Notes under the pieces: model-generated
Seen by the model: the letters and a program-made list of their open reading frames with translations, nothing else
What the model was told of the DNA's origin: nothing
Database searches by the model: none
Assembly (NCBI GenBank): GCA_028565635.1
Contig: JAOXYB010102492.1
Coordinates: 1 to 54,732 of the forward strand
DNA: 54,732 nt
Direction of reading: 5' to 3'
Origin: Phoronis ovalis
Taxonomy: Eukaryota; Phoronida; Phoronidae
Shown here: one piece after another, positions 1 through 11,800 of the stretch
How positions within the stretch are numbered: the stretch's first letter is position 1
Layout of the letters: each line of letters starts with the position of its first letter
Position numbers and translations under genes: made by a program

Positions 1-129
1 ATATATACAGTACACTCCAGCAGTTAACATTGGAGAAACTTAGGTTTTTTATTTTTTTTAAGTTGAAAAAAATACGCGTCTAATTGCTGGGACAAAGAAG
101 ACTTAAATAAAATATTTCTTTGATTTTAG

Positions 130-807
130 GATGCGGGTTTGGAATAAATATTAACCAAAGCGTTTCGTATGGTGGTATTTTTGCAATAAAAAGCAAGTAC
201 AGAGGTCAAGGAATTGGCAAGCTAATAGAACATTCTGTTCCCCAACACACTGGATCTAGAGTTGTCATATCACATTTGGTGAATCTGCAAGTTGGCTATC
301 ACCTAAATTCTGGACCAGACGGAAACACTTTTGAAACACTAGCATACTATGGGAAGAGGCAGTTTGCATTTCCATTAAAACCTTTAGTGCCCGGTACACG
401 AATCATTCCATTTACGGATGAAGCGTTCCATGCTATAAAAGAGTACGATATCGGGGTGCAAACCATCGACAGAGAGAGAATCGATACTGATCATGTTATT
501 CTCCTCCGGCTATAAATGTTTTGCCAAGAACGATACCAAAATAGTTGGCGAAATTCATTTGCATCCCGCACCACCAGGGTGGGTAATATTTCCATGGTTA
601 GCAGACGGCGGGAATACAGCCATAGCGCTCTTTTCAGCAATTTTAACATGTGCTACATCAGAAGATAAAATGTTCCTTGTTATCCCGGTAAATAACAAAA
701 TTGTGGTGAACTATATGGAAACTACTGATTGGATCAAAGAAGGTACTCTTAGGCAAATGATATTAGGTGATGTCCCAAAAACAGATTTTAAGAAAGTGTA
801 TTCTTGA
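130..807 (+). CDS. GNAT N-acetyltransferase, 3' exon (partial, apparent frameshift)
   Basis: This is the last exon of a GCN5-related acetyltransferase; the upstream exons lie left of the window. A T-rich tract ending in AG at 128-129 is the likely splice acceptor, and there is no start codon here. The first part (130 to about 500) carries the acetyl-CoA binding motif A, RGQGIGKLI, preceded by a beta strand. It is followed by the AFHAIKEYD...DRERI segment typical of two-domain GNAT proteins with a second, YitH/HolE-type (Acetyltransf_18) domain. The second part (about 493-807) continues that domain: VGEIHLHP, then PWLAD, the VIPVNN strand-turn, W and a final RQM. The two halves lie in different frames. 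The first frame stops at 513-515 and the second is open from 439, so a net one-base shift falls within about 490-510. This could be a sequencing error, a pseudogene lesion or an allele; the window cannot say which. The stop is at 805-807. Family call is firm, substrate unknown. Confidence 0.78.
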
Positions 808-835
808 TCATTCTTTGGAACGTTTTAGTGTTTTA

Positions 836-841
836 AATAAA
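836..841 (+). terminator. AATAAA polyadenylation signal of the acetyltransferase gene
   Basis: A canonical AATAAA lies 29 nt after the stop codon at 805-807, followed by T-rich sequence from about 869. This fits a short 3' UTR ending soon after. Assigned by position and consensus only. Confidence 0.6.
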
Positions 842-1468
842 ATTGTATATGCCCATGGTCATTGTGAGTTTTTTTTTCTTACCTTTTTAGAATCTACTCA
901 ATGAATGAATAAATAGAACAGGATATGCTGATTTTTTTCAGTTAATTTTCATATTTCATTCCTGCCAATTACAGAACAAGATGGATTCAGTGCAATCGAT
1001 CATAATACCCTTATAAATGTAATTACCATCATTAGGTTTTTTAAACTATTGTCCTTTACCTGAAGTAAAAAAGAACGATCTTGCAGTACAGGTTATGATC
1101 GTTGTATTATTCATATGTTGCCGTGATGTCATTTTCGAGTGTTTTTTTTATCTCATAAGGAACTGACAAAAGTAAACTTAGATATATACAACTCAAAGAA
1201 ATTCATCACATTCCAATGTGCCCACCGGGTGTGCCCAGTTTTCACATTTTCTCACTAGGTGGTGTACAATCAGTTATAGCAAGAAAAGAGGAAGTTAGAA
1301 ACATAGTTATCTTGATTTGTGACTAGAATTAATTTTATTGTGGTAAGATGTTATAAAATAATTATTACCCCACTGAAAAGGATGGGAAAACTAATTTATA
1401 ATTCTAATATATTCAACATGGCCATTTTTGCTCATCTAGGAGTAATTACATGTATAATGTTATCCATA

Positions 1469-2080
1469 ATACTTGGGACTAATAAAAATAGAGGGATTAG
1501 CTACTGTCCTATACTATTACGTAACCCTATTGTTAGGCCCTAATGCTTAACCTCGGCTTGGGGCGCGTCTTGGATTTTGTTTCTACACATACGGTGTAAA
1601 CAAAATTATGAGTTTTTATACTCAAAAAGTGACATTTTCTGATCAAACTTATACTCTTAAGTGATGCATCCGATCAATTTCTAACCGAAGTTTTCATTAT
1701 TTCACAAACTATCTGATGCACTTGCATTAAACAAAAAATTGTGTTTTTTTAATTTTCAATAATCAAGAATTTAAAAAGCTTACAAAAGAATTTCACCTAA
1801 TTTGTGAGTACTGTAAAAATCTTAAAACCTATTGAACCTTGATAAAAATTTCAACTGACATCAAAAGCATTACATGTTTTATAATGTAACTATGCAAGTT
1901 TCAAAACTATTACACTGGCTGTTTTACTTAAAAAAGCACATAAAAAACACACCCTAGTCCACTTTGACAGTCTACCGGCAATTATAGGATTATCGTATCT
2001 GAGGAAAGTTAACTTCAAAGAAACTTGCCACGTTTCCAATCCTCTAGTTTTATTAGTCCCAGATTAGTTTTATTAGTCCA
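1469..2080. repeat. Weak inverted repeat around GGACTAATAAAA
   Basis: The segment near 1472-1500 contains TTGGGACTAATAAAAATAG. The segment near 2038-2080 contains the reverse complement of nearly the same sequence twice (TTTTATTAGTCCCA and TTTTATTAGTCCAA). The arms are only about 25-30 nt and the interior shows no clear pairing. It may be the remnant ends of a non-autonomous transposon, or a chance AT-rich match. Confidence 0.3.
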
Positions 2081-3278
2081 AGTCTCTGTGCCATATGGAA
2101 TGAGAAAAGTTCGCAAACTCAACATGCTGCATTCATTATACTATGTTAATTTGTGGTTTATTTCAAGTTTTGAGAGTGCAGATTAGCATGCAAATACGAA
2201 TGAATGTACCCTAAAACTATTAAAGCTTGGTTATAATAGTCCCAGCTTTAACAAAAGTAAGACCCTCGCGTTTCAACCTCAGCTGCGAAAGTTTTTGTAA
2301 TCTGCTTTAAATAAACATCGCCCAAAATAATTTTTTCAGTACACATGAGTATGGCCAGCATATGTTTTATCCATGATAGACTGAAAAATAATGCAACGTT
2401 TTGGAATCAAAAGCTAGGAAATCATAGCTTCTTTTAAAAATTTGACTCATTATTATATAACAGTAATCAAGTGATCTGTGTGTATGAGAATTATCTCCTT
2501 GATTCAAAATTGACTGATAGTTTTATGTAAAAAAAATAGTTATTTATATAAAAATGTCTAGACAATGAAAATTTATTGAATTATATTTATCTAAAATTTA
2601 CATACATTACAATACCAACAGCAGCACATACAGTACATCTACAGGGTAATAGCTGAAACTATATGGCACATACAGAAAATGAGTAAGACATTCAAAATAT
2701 TGCTTTCCCACTTAGTATCAGGTAATTCATTTATTTAGTAAAGACAAAACCCTTTAATATTTATATATAGTTGGAAAACTGAACTTCATCATGTGCTTAA
2801 TGTATAATAGCATGCCCTTGAAATATGGCAGTGACTGATTAGTTGTCACCTGTTGGCAAATCACTGAAAGTCAGTCCTACCACTGTATATGTTGTATCCA
2901 TTTATTAAGCAATCACTGTTTCAGTACCTTCAGAATAAGGTAAAGTGGCACTGTAAGTATATACATCATGCTCAAAGCAAAACTTGAGCAAAACAAACTG
3001 TTTAACATGTTAAAAAATGTTAAGTACAGTATAAAATATATACATGTAAACTTCTAAACTAATCTAACATTGTGTTTGAAATCAGTCATTCAAATTTTTT
3101 AGAATATTTTAATAGAATTTGCTCCACGTATTGCAATAAAATCACTACCCATAAAATACATAAGATTGTGTTATGATCATAAAGTTATTATGTCTTCCTT
3201 TGATCCTTTTACATGATTGACTTACGTATATAGATATATATTACATATTTATATATATATTAGTACTCATAGTGGGGT

Positions 3279-5859
3279 TTATTCAGATTTCTTTGTGAAC
3301 CGCGATTTATTTCTGCGTTTTCCCTTTTGTGTACCAGATGTATCAGTACTAGATAAAGATGGAAGTCTTTCAGACGAATCAGGTTTTGGGGCTCTTGACT
3401 CATGAAAAACTATTGGTTCATCTGTCGGACCATCTTTATCTTCGGTTTCATTTACATTTCCAAATAGTGTATGAGAAATTAAGGGAAAATTTGTTTTACG
3501 AGGGGGTTCTTGTTGAACATTTTCCACTGGAATATCTGAATTATGATCCCTCTCTGTTGAATGCTTGTCTTCATTGATTACGGGTGACTTTTTCTTCTTG
3601 TAAGATTTGTCAGTACTGTAAAAACAACTTGCATAAACATTATAGTTACAAATACAGACATGACTATTAAAATAATAATACTGTCTTGAAGTAAAACAGC
3701 TAGAACATGAACAAATTAACATCCGATCTAATACAAGTGACTACTGTATTGTCGCGCATAAGCGCCCATACTCGCAACCCTGACCACCCCCAACTTCAAA
3801 AAAAATATCATTAACCACCCACCAGCTCGCAACCCACCCACCCCCAACTTTATTATTGTACTAATAATTATACACCAAAAACAAAAAATATAGTTGTATC
3901 ACCATGTAAATAACTGAAGGTATGAATTAAAAACGTAATTTGTTTGTTCAACAAATGTCCATGTCGCTGAAATTGGGCATATTTTGAAGAAACAAAAAAT
4001 GGGTGGGTGCTTGTGCGAATGTTTTAACCGCCCATACTCGCAACACCACCCACTCCCAACTTCATGAAAATCTTACTCTTAACCGCCCTGGGCGCTTACG
4101 TGCAACAATACGGTATTCTAATGTTGAAATTATTTATTGTATATAAAGAAGGAGATGTAGACGCAAGATATTTTAAATTACCTTGGATTTTGTCCTGATG
4201 TTCCACTGCCCAAAGCCCCTTCTCCAATATGGCTGCCAGGAAATAGATCCAGTGGATCATCACTGTTACTATCAGAAATCTGTACATCATGGAATGTATT
4301 CCCTAGATGTCCCTACAATAACGCAAAAAAACATAGTTTACATGTAGTTACGAACTAATATCAAAAATACAATAAAGTAAGCTGTCTCAACTATTATAGC
4401 AAAAAATACTATATAATAAAAGAGTACATTGTCTCAACTGTAGTGAAATATGAGTTGTCGCAACTACTATTATAATAAAAATATTACAAAGTAAACCGTC
4501 TCAACTATTATAATGAAGAATACTATAAAGTAAGCTATCTCAACTATAACAGTGAAAATGAAATACTATAAAGTAAGCTGTCTCAACTATAATAGTCAAA
4601 CATACTATAAAATAAGCTGTCCAAACTACTATAATAGTAAAAAACAATATATAGTACACTGTCTCAACTATAGTGAAAACTATTATAAAGGAAGCTGTCT
4701 TAACTAGTGAAAAATCACCAAAAATCAATGCACTCATTTATTGAATCTAAAGGACAAAAAATGTCTATTCAGAGTTACAGAATATTTCAAAATCTGCTAT
4801 TGTACCTACCCTTGTTTCTGGAGTTAATACAGGAGAGACCCTATTGTGTCCAATATGACTACCAGTAGATAAATCAGGTGAATCGTCACTGTCTCTAGAG
4901 TTACTATCAAACATGTGTAGATTATGGAATAGCTTTCCTGAATGTTTCTAGAGGAATGCAGAAAAACATATTTTAGTTTATACAAATCTAGTATAGAAAT
5001 AATACAAACCAACAAGCTGTCTTAGGAATAATGAAAATCACCAAAATCAGTGCATTCATTTACCAGAGACTATTGAAATGCATACATGTTTCACGATTGT
5101 TTGTTATACAAATAGATGTATTATGTACTGTTATAGCTGTTATAGATTAATGTGTGAAATTTGTTTTTACAAACTTACGTCCATTTCAGGAGTACATCTG
5201 GGAGATACTGTGTTATGTCCAATATGGCTGCCACTAGATGATTTTAGTGAAAAGGTACTGTCCCCATGGGAATCACTCATGTTCTTGACTGAAATAACAG
5301 AGAAATCAAACACTTTAACAAATGCATTAATTTTTTATGACATTTTGCAAATAAATAATAATGATATGCATGTCTATAGTAATGGCCATGCAGGAATGAA
5401 AATATGTGGTTTGATCGCTGGATATTTACAGAGTTTAAAAAAAATTATCTTCTGCTTTGTACTCATGAAATCAGCAACATATCTGATTTGGGTGTGTTGT
5501 TAATTTAGTAATAATTCATGTCAGCTGATAAATTGTAAAGCCTGTGAGTAACAGAGTAAGTTTTATAATGCTGTACAAATTTATTAATATTGGTTTATTT
5601 TTTAACACACTAGGCAATGCCGAATATGACTTTTATCTTAATATTTACAACAACTTTAAAAGTCAAAAGATAAAGAGGAGAATTTTCACTTTGAAAGACG
5701 CTGGAAACTTGTTATTGAAATTTGAAAATACAAATGTAGTACATGAAACATCCATACCTCTTTTTACATCCATGTCCCCATCAATCGCTTGTGCACCTTC
5801 TGATGGCATTGGCTTTGCTGATTTTTGTGAGTCATCATCACTATCAACCAGCCCACCTC
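3279..5859 (-). CDS. Exons 42-46: cytoplasmic tail
   Basis: Exons are 5758-5859, 5179-5288, 4810-4947, 4182-4312 and 3279-3615; all joints keep frame. Exon 42 is acidic (LVDSDDDSQ). Exons 43-45 are related copies built on [33 protein letters not shown] and [13 protein letters not shown]. The first two are followed by a Thr-Pro-Glu triplet. Each has a preceding Asp/Ser-rich stretch, suggesting casein-kinase- or proline-directed phosphorylation (inference). Exon 46 starts [12 protein letters not shown], has a Pro/Glu-rich centre and ends in a basic cluster ([14 protein letters not shown]) before TAA at 3279-3281. No known cytoplasmic domain is visible. Confidence 0.82.
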
Positions 5860-8800
5860 CTTAAATGATATTGGAAATAAAAAAATGTTACTAACCAAAA
5901 TGATTTTAAATCAATAGGTTTCAGAAAATAAATTTTTTTAAATTTTTTTACTTACTAGAAATCACTATTGATCTGTAGCAACTTCAAATAGAAGGCTATT
6001 TCCTAATTATCTAAAACTTATTTAAAAGCATCATTAAATACAAGTATGCTACAAGTAGGAGTTAGATTTCCATAGAGACCAGATTCCAATATGTTAATGG
6101 TTATTTGGCCAATTCAGCTTTCAGTGTTACATGATTTTAAAGTATTTATTAGGTTCTCTGTCAACATATATCCATATATCAGCAAAATGTTACTAACCAA
6201 AGTACTCTTCCAGCTCCATTAAATCTCCCTTGTTACTACTACCATCAGAATCCTTATCATTGTCATGTTTGGTGTGGTATATATGGGGGTGTACATTATC
6301 CCTATTTTCAGTAATGCTGCACATACCTTTTTTCCTACACCAACATCTATATATCAAGCATATTATGATGAGCAGCAACACCAGAATACACACAATGACT
6401 ATAACAATAATAATCCAAAGTTCAAGATCTTTGTCTGGTGGTGAAATCTTTTCTGTACAGAAATCAAAAAATCCTGGTAATTTACATTCGTCAATTTCAG
6501 CAATACCTTGACAGTAAAATGCAAACATGGCTGATGTAATGTTTGCAGAACTTTCATGATCTGACCTATCAACTTCTTTTACACAAGCTTCTTTGTAAAA
6601 TAGAACCACACTTCCAAGGCTGCTGCACAGTTTATCTAATTCAGCTCTGTTAAAGTTCTCGTTACAGATATCCTGAGCTTTATGGCTAGGTGTTGTTTTT
6701 CCAAGCCCTGGTGTTGAAGTTAAGGGCAATGTAGAAATATCAGATGGATACCACTGAGGAGGCATATTGATTGGTAGAAGATATCCTGTCACATTTTGGT
6801 TCTCATTAAACACAACAGCCTCTGTCACTATGCCATCTCCTTCATCAAATGGAATGATAAGTAAACGACCCATGCGATAATCCATATCGTACAAAGCTAC
6901 ATCTAATAGGATTTCATTCTTTTGCCGTGCATATTGCCATAAGCAGAGATAGTCAATCTTCACTACTGCACCAGATATATCTAGTATGCCAACACTAATA
7001 TTTGTTACTTGAATAGTTTCATGAACACTGATGCCATATACCGTAAAAGTGATGGTCGTGTTAGTTGTTATATGAACTGAAAGTTTTCCATCCACATTTC
7101 TCCATGTGATTGCAATATGAAGCCATTCTTGTACCAGCACAGTTATATTAGTTAAAATTTCTTTGTCTCTAAATTTAACACACAGTTGTCCATGAGCGAT
7201 AATAAGTTGAACATCCTGTTCCAAATTCCAGGATAGCAAGGTAATGTTATCAGTTGATAAGTACTGGTTGATTTGCAGCCAGAATGTAACACTAAACTCT
7301 TCCAATAAAATGTTTGTTATGTTCTGAAACTGGACATAATTTTGTTGAAATATAAGCAGATAACCACCATTTGATGTATTAAGGAGAGCAAGACTGTCAT
7401 TCAAATGAATGCTTGTAGAAGCAATTTTTCCAATTATTTGTGAGGCTTTATCTATGTTAGCATGATTTAATCTATTCTGAAGTTCCAAAAATTCATTCAA
7501 CCAGTTTTTGTCAAAATTTCCCAGAAAGCCTTCTATATTCCCAACCAGCTGACTAGAGTTGCCTAAGCGAATACCACAACCAAGTGCTTCTCCAACAGAA
7601 TAAAGAACAATGTGAATACCATAGTCTGTTTCTATTCGTACCACATTTTGTATCTGCATTCTGACTATAAGGCTACTTGCAAGAGTGTGTGTTTTATTGT
7701 AGTTGAGTTGTGTCCATTTATCAACCTCCAACAAAAATATCTGAATTTCATTGTTCCAAACCCGTGCTGACAAAATAGTATTTTCTTGTTTAATGGATAC
7801 TTCAACAAGAGACCTGCATTTCAATCTGTATAAACATGATTTAAACAGAACTTGTACAGATAATTTCATGAATTTCAATGCCTGATAAGACCCAGGAATA
7901 TTTACTTCAAAAGAAGCACCATCAAAGGTTGTAACGTAATCATCATATATTACAGCTATGCCAATTTTGTTAGTAACTGCACTATCCGATATAGTTGTAA
8001 TAAGGCCAGTTATAGCAACACTACAGTCCAAGCCTTTCCAATCAGTTGTGCAGTTTGTACAATCATACCTATCTCTTCCTGAAATGCTAGTTCCTTGCCA
8101 CCGAGAGAGACAGGTACATTGGCCTGATTTTATTTCACATGATCCTCGGTCATTGCAAACTTTACTATCTATTACTATGCATGCTTCATCACATTCTGCA
8201 CCCCAGAATCCTTCAACACAAGTACAGTTTTCACCTTTTTCATCAGTGTCTCCAAAAACACAGCGCTTGTCACAATTTTCTCCAGTCCATTCAGTCACTC
8301 CAGGAAAGAGGTTGCAGAGATTGTTAATTGGATTTACTGTTTTGTTAAACACTTCTTGGCATACCTCTGAATACATAAGTGCTGCACTAACAGAACTATT
8401 TGTATTTCCAGAAATCAAAGTCTCCCACACACATGTATGATAATATGTTTGCACAATATTGTCTCCAAGAGAATAACATTCTTCCATTAGCGAGTTCCCA
8501 AGGAGAACATCTTGACAAATTGCCTCTGCTTGGTCAAATGTTAAAGCAGGTTCTAAAATGCCACTTTTATTAAGCACATCTGGAATCGTATCAAGAGCCA
8601 GGACTACAGGAACATCACCATTTATATCTAACGATACCACTAAATTTAAATCAGATGCAAACCACACAGGAGGTCTCCATACAGATGTTGACTCAAACTT
8701 TGCTTTGGTTTTTATATCTACTGATGTTGTTCCAGTGCCTTCACTGAATGGCCATGATAGTAACAAGTTTTGTGTATTTATGTTCACTTCTATTCGCCAG

Positions 8801-11800
8801 TTTTGTTTCACAATAGATGGATTATGAGGTCTGTCCCAAATTCTCACTTCATCTATCAGACCGATAAATACTCCATATTCAGGAGTTGCATCAGGTGCTT
8901 GTCCTAGCACAAGCGTACCAGCTGTAATAAAAATATTGCTGAAGAGTTTTGTTGTGAAAACACTTAGACTGCCATCAGATTTAATAACATACATCTCAAT
9001 CTGTGACAAACCTCCATCCCATACAAAGACTAACTGGGTCCACTCATTAAGTTCTAGCACAATATCGGCATGAACGATGGCAATTCCAATGTGGATTTCA
9101 ATACTAGATTCTTGGCAAATTATTAGCAAAACATCTATTCCTGTGTATGACAACAACACACCTCCATATGATAATAGCTTCACATGCATTTCCAGTGTAA
9201 ATGCTGAAGATGGGAATTTAATCTCGGTCTTCATTCCATTATCATTAAAACTTAAACAGTATCCAGCTTTGGCACCTGGTTGAAGAGGTACAGGAATAGA
9301 AAGCAGTATACTTGAATTTACAGTAAATTGTGTCAAAAATGATGTTAAAGTGTAAGGTGTAATCGGACCAGTACATGTGTGATTATGGACGCAAATATCC
9401 TCCTTGTTGAATCCACATGCATTTCCCATTACTGCAGCTGTTGTGTCACATGATGTTAAAAGTCCACCAGAAGTTTGCCAAATGTTTGAACTTGTGCCAA
9501 GAGTTACAAACATTCCAATTTTTAGTACAGTTACTTTCAAGATCAGGTCCACATTTGCAAGTTTGACTGTAAGTGTGTTCATCAATGTTCTCTTCAAACT
9601 TATAGACCCAACTTCAACTGAAGTCACAACTTCCAAGTACCCAGAATTTGTGAGAGCTACAACGGTTCCATTTTTAATTGTGTCTAATCCAACAACAATA
9701 TAACTGTCTGAATGTTTGAAAAGCATAGAATCAAGACAAATGAATGTTTCGCCAAAGATGCCCATGCAATAACCAAGATGGACTTCAACATGGATTTGCA
9801 AATTATCATTGATTAAAATAGAATATACGGCAGATGCTTTAATATCAAATACAGTCTTATCAAATGTCATTATTCTTCCCTTTGTACCAATTTGGGCCGT
9901 GTTTTGAGTTGCTGTTTGATTAAATCTTGCTGGTAGAATGACACAACCATCACCTATCCATCCAGGCATACAGATGTCACATGATGTTCCAAACCAGTTA
10001 GAATCACATATACACTTTCCATTGATATTACAGGTGCCATGACTACTGCATGGATTCCTTGTTCCTCCAGGACACACATTCTTGCAAGACAAGCCCCAGT
10101 AACCTCTAAAGCATCGACATTTCCCCGATTCTACAGTGCCAAAGAGGCAATCATGACATATTGGGTTCATCCAGTCAGGTAGTTCTAATTCCATTCCACA
10201 TATGACATTCTTTAAATTGCTTTCAATGCTACTATTTAGATTTTGTTTGCACAGCTGCACTGTTGTCAAAAATGTATGCAACACATCTTGTATAAAATTA
10301 CTGTTAGCAACATCCTGGATGCAAGTTTGAAAAAGATAATCTACAAAGTTGGCATCTAAATTTTGACAAGTATGCACATTTACGGATTGGTACAGTGCCA
10401 AACACAGTCTGTGAGTCATATGTTTCAAATGTACAGTTGCAAAGGAATATGTCCTCTGAGTAGAATAGTGGCTCTGAAGATTTAATGAGGATGCTATCCA
10501 TGCTGGAGCTGCCCACGGTTTTGTTGGCAAATCTACTGGATGAGTAGAGATCATATCTTGAGCAATGTGACCTCCACCTTCGCCAAAGTTGAACAAGTAG
10601 GCCAATTCATTCCTGAAGGGATCTGCATGAATGTTCACATGAAACAATTGCGTCAATATTGCATGAGGAAGCTGTTTCTTGAAAATGTAGAATTCATCAA
10701 TGGCACCAATGAAGGATTGGTTGAAATTGTAACTTGAACTGTTTGGAGATGGTTGCCATTGACCCATCATTAGTCTGCCACCATGTTTAAATAAGTTTGA
10801 ACAGTACAAATTAAATGTTTGTGAGGACACTGCTCCACCTTCAGTGAAGTGATAAAATCTCATGTTATGATTGCTGGAATCAAACACCACAACAATTTGA
10901 TTCCACTGATTCAAGATATTGTATATTCCTGTGTAATATTTATTGTTATTGCAGTAGATGGCAATTTCTTTTTCGTTACTTATTGCAAATGTTGTATCCA
11001 ATCCATATGAGATTATTATACCATCATACAGCATTGGTCTAACTAGGAATGACACTGAAATATCTTGACCAACATTGTTGTCAAATTCGTATGCTAGAAC
11101 TTCTGTTTTCCCAGCAGTGTTGTTGAATGACAGTGCATATCCAGCAGTGGAAACATTGGTAATATTCAGCATTTCAAATAAGCTTTCATCGTTTTTAACT
11201 TTATGCTGTACAGCTAGTGAGTCTAGGAACTGCTCAAATGTTAACTGTCCAACATCGATTCCAAAATCATTGGTTCCACTACTGTCACATGATCCAAACA
11301 AGCCTTCAGCATTTAAACATATTTCGGTACTTGCCTCAATGGAGATGGTCATATACTGATTGAGTAATTGTACATATACATTCAGCTGGCTTCCTGAAGT
11401 TATTATGAGCTGCAGTTTAACCTCATACCTAGAATAATAGCATATAGTTCAACTTGTAGTGGTAATAAAACAAGTATTTAAAAGTAAATAATGGATTATA
11501 TCACTGTACTGTTTGCCTTTATACATACCAATTCTTAAAGAATAGTTACTACAAACAAATAATAGTCTACTTACTTTTTAAACTTAAACTAGCAAAACAA
11601 GTCATTTTTCAGAAAATAAATGTTACGCAAAAAGACCATTCAATTTAGAAGTCACAAATTTAATAATCACCCTCACATCTACACTACTTTTATTGCAGTC
11701 ATTAGTAACATTTTAAAAATGTACCTTAACTTACCACAAAATAACTAAAAACTCTAAAACTGCCTAAAATGTCCTTTAGCATCAATAAACTTACTTTGAT

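Larger units (their letters stand above)
808..3278. other. Convergent intergenic region and UTRs
   Basis: This lies between two genes transcribed towards each other. It is AT-rich, with stop codons in all frames and no convincing exon. The right part should contain the 3' UTR of the giant minus-strand gene. Minus-strand AATAAA candidates (TTTATT on the plus strand) are at 2901-2906, 2730-2735 and 2572-2577, and I cannot choose between them. A weak dispersed inverted repeat is described separately. Small open frames such as 1319-1543 start at non-ATG codons and look random. Confidence 0.6.

Noticed and set aside
1319-1543. 74-codon open frame in the intergenic region
   Set aside because: It starts at GTG, has no splice-site context or domain, and overlaps the weak inverted repeat.
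5078-5503. 141-codon plus-strand open frame
   Set aside because: It overlaps tail exon 43 in antisense and crosses its splice sites; no recognisable domain, and the Cys/Tyr/Ile-rich composition fits AT-rich noise.
7958-8440. 160-codon plus-strand open frame
   Set aside because: It is exactly antisense to the EGF/C8-like part of exon 41, has no family resemblance and reads as a shadow of the Cys-rich minus-strand coding.
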